DNA of 64,000 nucleotides, taken from the NCBI GenBank assembly GCA_041944835.1, contig CP145879.1:412891-476890 (forward strand). The letters run 5' to 3'. The notes beneath the pieces were generated by a model. That model was not told the origin of the DNA, searched no databases, and saw only the letters and a list, made by a program, of their open reading frames with translations. The stretch's first letter is position 1. Each line of letters begins with the position of its first letter. Positions 54,235-64,000 of the stretch are shown here, piece after piece. This DNA comes from Dasytiphilus stammeri_K. GTDB lineage: Bacteria; Pseudomonadota; Gammaproteobacteria; Enterobacterales; Enterobacteriaceae. Position numbers and translations under genes: made by a program.

Positions 54235-56002
54235 TTGTAAAAATATTATAGATCAACAAACTTTCTTGTTATGGATAAATAAACTTGAAAAAAGTTCTTT
54301 TTTTGCTTTTCATATTAAGACTAATATTAAGAAAAATTATGAACTAATTGGATTATCTATTGCAATTAATATAGGAGAATCAGCTTATTTATCTTTATTA
54401 AGTAATGATATTGAAACCTTGTTACAATTAAACTTAGAAAAAGTATTTTTTTATTTAAAACCCATATTAGAAAGTAATAAAATAAAAAAAATTGGGCAAG
54501 ATCTTAAATTTTATTATAGAATACTAAAACTATATAAAATTGATCTATCTGGTCTTTATTTTGATATTCAAATAGCATGTTATGTAATAAATTCTTTCAA
54601 AAATAATTCCAAAACATTTGTTGAAGATTGGTTATCTAAGTTAGAAAAAAAAAATAAATTCAGTAATAATTCTGCAGCTAAACAAGATGAACCAGATTTA
54701 CTACAAGAGTCAGAGATAATTTTAAAAATTTATTTTAAAATATCGGAAGAATTTAAGAGTGATTTACTTATTAAAAATCTTTTTGAAAAAATTGAAATGC
54801 CATTATTAACTGTTCTTTCACATATGGAATCTAATGGAGTTAGAATTGATGCAGATTATTTAGAATCTTATTCATATGAATTAGCTGATCGTATTCGATA
54901 CTTAGAGAATGTTGCATATAAAATTGTCGGGGAATATTTTAATCTAGGATCTCCTAAACAATTACAAAATATTCTTTTTAAAAAACATAGAATACCCAGC
55001 TTTCTAAAAACTTCTAGTGGTTTTTTATCAACTAATGAAAAAGTATTAGCTAAAATGTCTAGAAATTTTCCTTTACCTAAAATAGTTTTAGAGTATCGTA
55101 GTTTAGCAAAATTTAAAAACTCTTATACTGATAAATTACCACAATTGATAAACCCCATCACAGGAAGAGTACATAGTTTTTATCATCAAACTTTTACTAC
55201 TACGGGTCGTATTTCCTCTACTACTCCTAACTTACAAAATATCCCGATTCGCAAACCTGAAGGAAGAAAGATACGCAAAGCTTTTATTCCTCCTTCAAAA
55301 GAATATAGGATTGTATCAGCTGATTATTCTCAAATAGAATTACGAATTCTTGCTCATTTATCTCAAGATGAAAAATTACTTAATTGTTTTAATAATCAAG
55401 AAGATATTCACTCTTTTACGGCGTCTGAGATTTTTGGAATTAAGAGATGCCAAGTTAGTGCAAGTCAACGACGACAAGCTAAGATTATTAATTTTGGAGT
55501 AATTTATGGTATGAGCGCTTTTGGTTTATCACATCAGATAAATATATCTATAAAAGCTGCCCAAACTTATATTAACAGATATTTTCAGCAATATAATGGT
55601 ATATTAACGTATATTAATAAAACCAAAACTAATGCAAAAGAACATGGATATGTTACTACAATAACGGGAAGAAAAATTTATATTCCTGATATATATTCTT
55701 CAAATAAGATTAGTGAAAATGCTGCATTACGTAGTGCTATTAATGCTCCAATACAAGGAACAGCTGCAGATATTATTAAATTAGCAATGATTAATTTAGA
55801 TGATTGGATTAATAAAAATTATTTTTACAAAAATATTAAAATGATTATGCAAGTACATGATGAATTAGTATTTGAAGTAAAAAATTCCATTTTAGAACAA
55901 GCAATAATAACTATTCGCCATTTTATGGAAAATAGTATTTCTTTAAAAATTCCTCTTAATGTAAATATTGGGGTAGGTAATAATTGGGAAGAAGCTCATT
56001 AA
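54191..56002 (+). CDS. polA: DNA polymerase I, Klenow part with degenerate proofreading site
   Basis: Continues polA in a different frame, overlapping the first part by 44 bases. 603 residues; the ATG at 54191 has no Shine-Dalgarno, so independent translation is doubtful. The polymerase domain is intact: motif A DYSQIELR, O-helix RRQAKIINFGVIYG, motif C VHDELVFE. The 3'-5' exonuclease domain is present in outline but its metal ligands are changed: E. coli Asp355/Glu357 (FAFDTETD) reads FAFHIKTN, Asp424 (NLKYD) reads DLKFY, and the Asp501 region is shortened and altered. Proofreading by Pol I is probably lost. Confidence 0.94.
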   Translation: MNLKIGSKKSKPMCNCKNIIDQQTFLLWINKLEKSSFFAFHIKTNIKKNYELIGLSIAINIGESAYLSLLSNDIETLLQLNLEKVFFYLKPILESNKIKKIGQDLKFYYRILKLYKIDLSGLYFDIQIACYVINSFKNNSKTFVEDWLSKLEKKNKFSNNSAAKQDEPDLLQESEIILKIYFKISEEFKSDLLIKNLFEKIEMPLLTVLSHMESNGVRIDADYLESYSYELADRIRYLENVAYKIVGEYFNLGSPKQLQNILFKKHRIPSFLKTSSGFLSTNEKVLAKMSRNFPLPKIVLEYRSLAKFKNSYTDKLPQLINPITGRVHSFYHQTFTTTGRISSTTPNLQNIPIRKPEGRKIRKAFIPPSKEYRIVSADYSQIELRILAHLSQDEKLLNCFNNQEDIHSFTASEIFGIKRCQVSASQRRQAKIINFGVIYGMSAFGLSHQINISIKAAQTYINRYFQQYNGILTYINKTKTNAKEHGYVTTITGRKIYIPDIYSSNKISENAALRSAINAPIQGTAADIIKLAMINLDDWINKNYFYKNIKMIMQVHDELVFEVKNSILEQAIITIRHFMENSISLKIPLNVNIGVGNNWEEAH

Positions 56003-56103
56003 TACAATGATAATTTAGTTTTTTAAAAAAAAAGTTTGAGTAGTAGCAAATATTTTTGCTGTGGTTGTTCAATTAACTTTAATGAATCTAGTAAAAAAAA
56101 TAA

Positions 56104-56188
56104 TGCCCAGAGCGGGATTTGAACCCGCACAGCTTATACTGCTGAGGGATTTTAAGTCCCTTGTGTCTACCACTTCCACCATCTGGGC
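56104..56188 (-). tRNA. leuZ: tRNA-Leu (anticodon UAA)
   Basis: An 85-base class II tRNA: acceptor GCCCAGA/TCTGGGC with A73, anticodon loop CTTAAAA containing TAA, long variable arm and T-arm GCGGG-TTCAAAT-CCCGC. The CCA end is not encoded (TTA follows A73). It lies 17 bases downstream of tRNA-Cys on the same strand, matching the E. coli cysT-leuZ pair. Confidence 0.95.
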
Positions 56189-56205
56189 GGTTTTAAGTTT
56201 TAAAG

Positions 56206-56276
56206 AGGTGCGTTTCGGAATTGAACCGAACTATACGGATTTGCAATCCGCTGCATAACCTCTCTGCCAACGCACC
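56206..56276 (-). tRNA. cysT: tRNA-Cys (anticodon GCA)
   Basis: A 71-base tRNA with acceptor GGTGCGT/ACGCACC, discriminator U73, anticodon loop TTGCAAA containing GCA, and T-arm TTCGG-TTCAATT-CCGAA. CCA is not encoded (CTT follows U73). In E. coli the order is glyW-cysT-leuZ; glyW is not adjacent here. Confidence 0.95.
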
Positions 56277-56615
56277 ATATCTTATTATTGTAATATATAT
56301 TATTCAAATAATGATTTTTAAATTTATTTTAAGTTGAATATTATTTACTACTAATAAAAAACTATCAATAGTAATACTATTATTGCCCTAATTTTATCTT
56401 AATATTTTTGAGACTAAAAAATAATTTTAACAATATTTATTTTTTGTTTGCAAAAAAGATTGTAAAAAAACCACTGTTATTGCAAGTATATAAAAATTTC
56501 ATAGTGGAAAATTTAATTAGATTAATTCTAAATTGTATTTCTAATATTGAAGATTACATTGATTTTGAATTTTATTCAATAAAAAAAAAAATACTTTTTT
56601 TTGTCAATATTCAAA
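56277..56615. other. Non-coding AT-rich stretch between tRNA-Cys and priA
   Basis: About 340 bases of very AT-rich sequence. An open frame on the plus strand (56408-56653) runs into the end of priA and is dominated by Ile, Asn, Phe, Lys and Leu, with no recognisable motif or ribosome-binding site; I do not call it a gene. The neighbouring tRNA operon is linked to uvrC-pgsA in E. coli, but nothing resembling either remains. The upstream part must contain the promoter for the two tRNAs. Confidence 0.5.
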
Positions 56616-58634
56616 TTAATTTTCAATTGGATCTACATCAAATGACCATTTAATTTTTCTAACTTTAGGTAAAGAAAAAATTTTTTTAAGATTATAATTA
56701 ATAATTTGTTGTAATTTATTACGTATAGGATGTTGTAGAAGTAATTGCCATTGATATTTTCCATTATACTTATTTTGTAATGCAGGAATGGGTCCCATAA
56801 TCAAAAATTGAGAATCATTAATATTTTTATGAAAAACATCACTTATCTGAGAAAGAAAAATTTTTGCATAGTTATTGTTATTATCTTCAGCTCGAATTAG
56901 TACATGACTAGTATAGGGGGGTAATAATACCATTTTGCGTTCTTTTAAAGTTTCAGAAGCAAACGAATCATAACCTTGGTATAAGAGTTTTCGTAATAAA
57001 GGATGATGTGGATGATAGGTTTGTAATAATACTTCTCCATTTTTTTTACCTCGACCTACACGTCCTGCTACTTGTATATAAAGTTGTGCAAATCGTTCAG
57101 ATGATCTAAAATCGCCGGAAAATAATGCTCCATCAACATTTAATAGAGCAACTAATGTAACATTAGGAAAATGATGTCCTTTAGCTAACATTTGTGTACC
57201 AATTAAAATTCTTGCATTTCCTTGCATAATTTTTTCTAAATGATCTTCTGTTATTTTTGCATGATTAATTGTATCGCGATCAATACGCGATATTGGTATG
57301 TTAGGAAAAAGTTTTTTTAAATGGTATTCTATTTTTTCAGTACCGATTCCTAATTTAATTAGATGGTTAGTTCCACAATTTTTATCGCAAACTTCTGGAA
57401 GTTTATCTTTTCTATTACAATAATGACAACGTAATTGTTTATGTTCTTTATGGTATGTAAAATTATGATCGCAGTAGTTACATTTTGCTATCCATCCACA
57501 ATTTTTACAAACCACAGATGTTGAAAAACCCCTTCTATTTAAAAATAGTAATATTTGATTATTATTTTTCAAATGCTGAGTAATTTTTTTTCTTAAAATA
57601 TCAGATAGTCCAGCTATAACTGGGGTGGTCTTTAAATCAATGATATGTTCTGTATACCAATATGCTTTACCAGGTCGGTTTTTTAGTTGTAATAATTTAT
57701 ATTTACCTAATTTAACATTATATAATGTTTCTAATGAGGGAGTAGCTGATCCCATTACTATAGGAATATTTATTTTTTTTGCTAAAAAAACTGCTAAATC
57801 TCTTGCTTGATATTTCCATCCTTGCTGTTGTTTATAAGAACAATCATGTTCTTCATCAATTATAATTATTCCTAGAGAAAAAAATGGAGTGAATATAGCT
57901 GATCTTGTACCAATAATAATTGATATTTCTCCAGCACGAGCTTTCATCCAAACTTTCAAACGTTTAGTCTTATTAAGATCTGAATGGACTATTTCTATTG
58001 GGATATTAAAACGTTCTTTTAAACGAATAATAGTTTGAGGTATCAAACTAATTTCAGGAACTAATATAAGTACTTGACGTCCTATTGAAAGAATATGGCT
58101 TACAAGATTTAAATATACTTCAGTTTTTCCCGATCCAGTAATACCAGCTAATAACCACGCAGTAAAGATATCATATTTATTACATATATTTTTAATAGCT
58201 GTTTTTTGTTGATCATTTAAAGAAAATCTAGGTTCATTTTCAGTAAATATTGAAGTATTATTAATATTAGTAAGCATGGTTTTTTTAAAAAAAGAAAAAT
58301 CTGTAAACTTTTTACCTTTTCGCAATAAAATTGGAAGAGAAGAAAATAGTACTTTACCTAAAGGATAATGATAATAATCTGCAGCCCAAACCAAAATATT
58401 CCATAAGTTTTTATTGAATAAAGATTCAGTATCAATAACGGAATTAACATATTTTAAACTTTCTAGAGGAATAGAACTATTATTTTTAATATTTACAATG
58501 ATTCCAATTATATTACGATTACGAAAAGGTACATAGACTCTCGTACCTATTAGAGGTTTTAAATTGATAGGAAAAATATAATCAAAATTATCTTGAATAG
58601 TAGTAAGAGGTAAAGCAACCTTAACAATAATCAT
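56616..58634 (-). CDS. priA: Primosomal helicase PriA
   Basis: Restarts stalled replication forks outside oriC. 672 residues (E. coli 732). DNA-binding domain start (VKVALPLTTIQDNFDYIFP), Walker A GITGSGKTEVYL, DEEH box, and the eight-cysteine zinc region (CKNCGWIAKCNYCDH ... CHYCNR ... CDKNCG) are all present, as are GTQMLAKGHHFP and QVAGRVGRG. The missing ~60 residues are between the DNA-binding and helicase parts (after LLRKGKK). PriA is often lost in reduced symbionts, so its retention suggests working replication restart. Divergent from rpmE as in E. coli. Confidence 0.97.
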   Translation of the reverse strand: MIIVKVALPLTTIQDNFDYIFPINLKPLIGTRVYVPFRNRNIIGIIVNIKNNSSIPLESLKYVNSVIDTESLFNKNLWNILVWAADYYHYPLGKVLFSSLPILLRKGKKFTDFSFFKKTMLTNINNTSIFTENEPRFSLNDQQKTAIKNICNKYDIFTAWLLAGITGSGKTEVYLNLVSHILSIGRQVLILVPEISLIPQTIIRLKERFNIPIEIVHSDLNKTKRLKVWMKARAGEISIIIGTRSAIFTPFFSLGIIIIDEEHDCSYKQQQGWKYQARDLAVFLAKKINIPIVMGSATPSLETLYNVKLGKYKLLQLKNRPGKAYWYTEHIIDLKTTPVIAGLSDILRKKITQHLKNNNQILLFLNRRGFSTSVVCKNCGWIAKCNYCDHNFTYHKEHKQLRCHYCNRKDKLPEVCDKNCGTNHLIKLGIGTEKIEYHLKKLFPNIPISRIDRDTINHAKITEDHLEKIMQGNARILIGTQMLAKGHHFPNVTLVALLNVDGALFSGDFRSSERFAQLYIQVAGRVGRGKKNGEVLLQTYHPHHPLLRKLLYQGYDSFASETLKERKMVLLPPYTSHVLIRAEDNNNNYAKIFLSQISDVFHKNINDSQFLIMGPIPALQNKYNGKYQWQLLLQHPIRNKLQQIINYNLKKIFSLPKVRKIKWSFDVDPIEN

Positions 58635-58688
58635 ATCTTTTATATTTAAATAAATTTAAAATAAATTTTAATATTTAAGAGGTAAAAT

Positions 58689-58898
58689 ATGAAGAAAAAT
58701 ATTCATCCGGATTATACTTTTATTACTGCAACATGTAGTTGTGGTAATATAATGAAAATTCGATCTACATTAAAATCTAATTTAATGTTAGATGTATGTT
58801 CTAAATGTCATCCATTTTATACTGGAAAACAGCGTATCATGCATACACGAGGGAGAGTTGAGAAATTTAATAAGCGTTTTAATATTATTAATAAATAA
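58689..58898 (+). CDS. rpmE: 50S ribosomal protein L31 (zinc form)
   Basis: 69 residues (E. coli 70), starting MKKNIHPDYTFITATCSCGN. The zinc cysteines of the C+ form are present (CSCG near 16-19 and CSKC near 37-40), so this is RpmE and not the zinc-free YkgM. AGAGG lies 7 bases before the ATG. Confidence 0.97.
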   Translation: MKKNIHPDYTFITATCSCGNIMKIRSTLKSNLMLDVCSKCHPFYTGKQRIMHTRGRVEKFNKRFNIINK

Positions 58899-58987
58899 AT
58901 CTACTTAAGGTAATTTTTATAATTAGATTAATAAAAAATATTTATTTTTTATAAAAATATTGTAATTTTATAAAAAAAAGAATATAG

Positions 58988-59018
58988 TATAATGTTCGAA
59001 TATGTATTGTTCTTTAAA
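58988..59018 (+). promoter_or_regulatory. rRNA operon -10 element and boxA antiterminator
   Basis: TATAAT at 58988-58993 lies about 125 bases upstream of the 16S gene; the -35 is weak and AT-only. TGTTCTTTAAA at 59008-59018 matches the E. coli rrn leader boxA (TGCTCTTTAACA), the NusB/S10 antitermination site. NusA is encoded in this window. Confidence 0.55.
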
Positions 59019-59118
59019 ATGTAAATTAATTTGTGTGTGCACTAACGAACATGAAATCAAATTACTTCTGATTGAAGTAAAAATATGAAATAAGTAATTT
59101 ATTTACTTATTTATAACT

Positions 59119-60675
<1,557 letters not shown>

Positions 60676-60726
60676 ATATATTTAATCATGTATTCGGAGT
60701 GCACACATAAATTGTTTCAGATAAAA

Positions 60727-60826
60727 NNNNNNNNNNNNNNNNNNNNNNNNNNNNNNNNNNNNNNNNNNNNNNNNNNNNNNNNNNNNNNNNNNNNNNNNNN
60801 NNNNNNNNNNNNNNNNNNNNNNNNNN
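60727..60826. other. 100-N assembly gap in the 16S-23S spacer
   Basis: Exactly 100 Ns, the usual placeholder for a gap of unknown size. Enterobacterial spacers carry tRNA-Ile/Ala or tRNA-Glu genes, and one or two may be hidden here. The join between 16S and 23S is therefore inferred, not read. Confidence 0.95.
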
Positions 60827-60835
60827 TTATTTAAA

Positions 60836-60848
60836 GCTCTTTAAAAAA
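60836..60848 (+). promoter_or_regulatory. boxA in the 16S-23S spacer
   Basis: GCTCTTTAAAAAA just after the gap and 36 bases before the 23S gene matches the second boxA of enterobacterial rRNA operons. It supports the view that 16S and 23S belong to one transcript. Confidence 0.55.
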
Positions 60849-60883
60849 ACGAAAATAAATATAAGGACATTTGTGGGTTATGG

Positions 60884-63814
<2,931 letters not shown>

Positions 63815-63851
63815 ATAACACCAGAAATGTTCTATATACAATATTATAAAA

Positions 63852-63971
63852 AGCCAGACGGTTTTAGCGCGATGGTACCACCTGATACCATACCGAACTC
63901 AGTAGTGAAACGTCGTAGCGCCTAGGGTAGTGCGATTTTTTTTTCGTGTGAGAGCAGGTAGCTGTCTGGCA
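63852..63971 (+). rRNA. rrf: 5S ribosomal RNA
   Basis: 120 bases, beginning AGCCAGACGG and ending GCTGTCTGGCA so that the terminal stem pairs. CCGAACTCAGTAGTGAAACG is the conserved core. The loop near position 85-90 contains a run of nine T (63938-63946). It lies 37 bases after 23S, with no tRNA between. Confidence 0.95.
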
Positions 63972-64000
63972 AATTGTATACATACTGTAATAAGTTATTT

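Noticed and set aside
56045..56060. AGCAAA/TTTGCT hairpin after polA
   Set aside because: Only 6 bp with no following T run; too weak to call a terminator.
56408..56653. 81-codon open frame on the plus strand
   Set aside because: No ribosome-binding site, no family motif, composition of AT-rich noise, and it runs 38 bases into the 3' end of priA.

Overview
The window is AT-rich (roughly 70% A+T by eye) chromosomal DNA of a reduced-genome gammaproteobacterium. Nearly every gene is a close counterpart of an Escherichia coli housekeeping gene. Gene blocks still follow Enterobacterales order (fab cluster-tmk-holB-tatD; dnaX-ybaB-htpG-adk; greA...rlmE-ftsH-secG-leuU; metY-nusA-infB-rbfA-truB-rpsO-pnp-deaD; smpB-ssrA; aroF-tyrA; bamD/rluD-clpB; rnhA/dnaQ; priA/rpmE), but many genes that normally sit inside them are gone. 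There are no mobile elements, phage genes, CRISPR arrays or toxin-antitoxin loci. This pattern fits an obligate insect nutritional endosymbiont of the Buchnera/Ishikawaella/Blochmannia grade. The species cannot be named from the sequence alone.

Layout. 1-3.7 kb: end of ychF, a small membrane protein, mnmA and purB. 3.7-10.8 kb, minus strand: hinT, tatD, holB, tmk, acpP, fabG, fabD, fabH, rpmF, rluC. 11-20.7 kb: a shortened rne (+), then murJ, cysS, adk, htpG, ybaB and dnaX (-). 20.8-35.1 kb, plus strand: greA, rlmE, ftsH, secG, tRNA-Leu(GAG), tRNA-fMet, nusA, infB, rbfA, truB, rpsO, pnp, deaD, ung. 35.1-46.5 kb, mixed strands: grpE, nadK, smpB, tmRNA, aroF, tyrA, bamD, rluD, clpB, rnhA, dnaQ, ibpA. 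46.5-58.9 kb: metG, trhP, htpX, tsaB, rsd, hupA, dsbA, polA in two frames, tRNA-Leu(UAA), tRNA-Cys, priA, rpmE. 59-64 kb: a 16S-23S-5S rRNA operon with a 100-N gap in the 16S-23S spacer.

How the genes work together. The set is dominated by translation and RNA processing (rRNA, tRNA, RNA modification, IF2, RbfA, NusA, RNase E, PNPase, DeaD, tmRNA/SmpB), replication and repair (DnaX, HolB, DnaQ, PolA, PriA, Ung, RNase HI), fatty-acid elongation, envelope assembly (MurJ, BamD, SecG, DsbA) and protein quality control (HtpG, GrpE, ClpB, IbpA, FtsH, HtpX). Two chaperone genes keep recognisable sigma-32-type promoters. The aroF-tyrA pair is the only amino-acid biosynthesis block and points to tyrosine supply, a typical symbiont service.

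Most notable: several genes are broken or ambiguous at A/T homopolymers (ung, polA, metG, possibly dnaX), which may reflect transcriptional slippage, real decay or sequencing error. The proofreading site of DNA polymerase I looks inactivated. C-terminal domains are missing from RNase E, TruB and MetG, and FabD carries His where its family has an oxyanion-hole Gln. I see no new multi-gene system.
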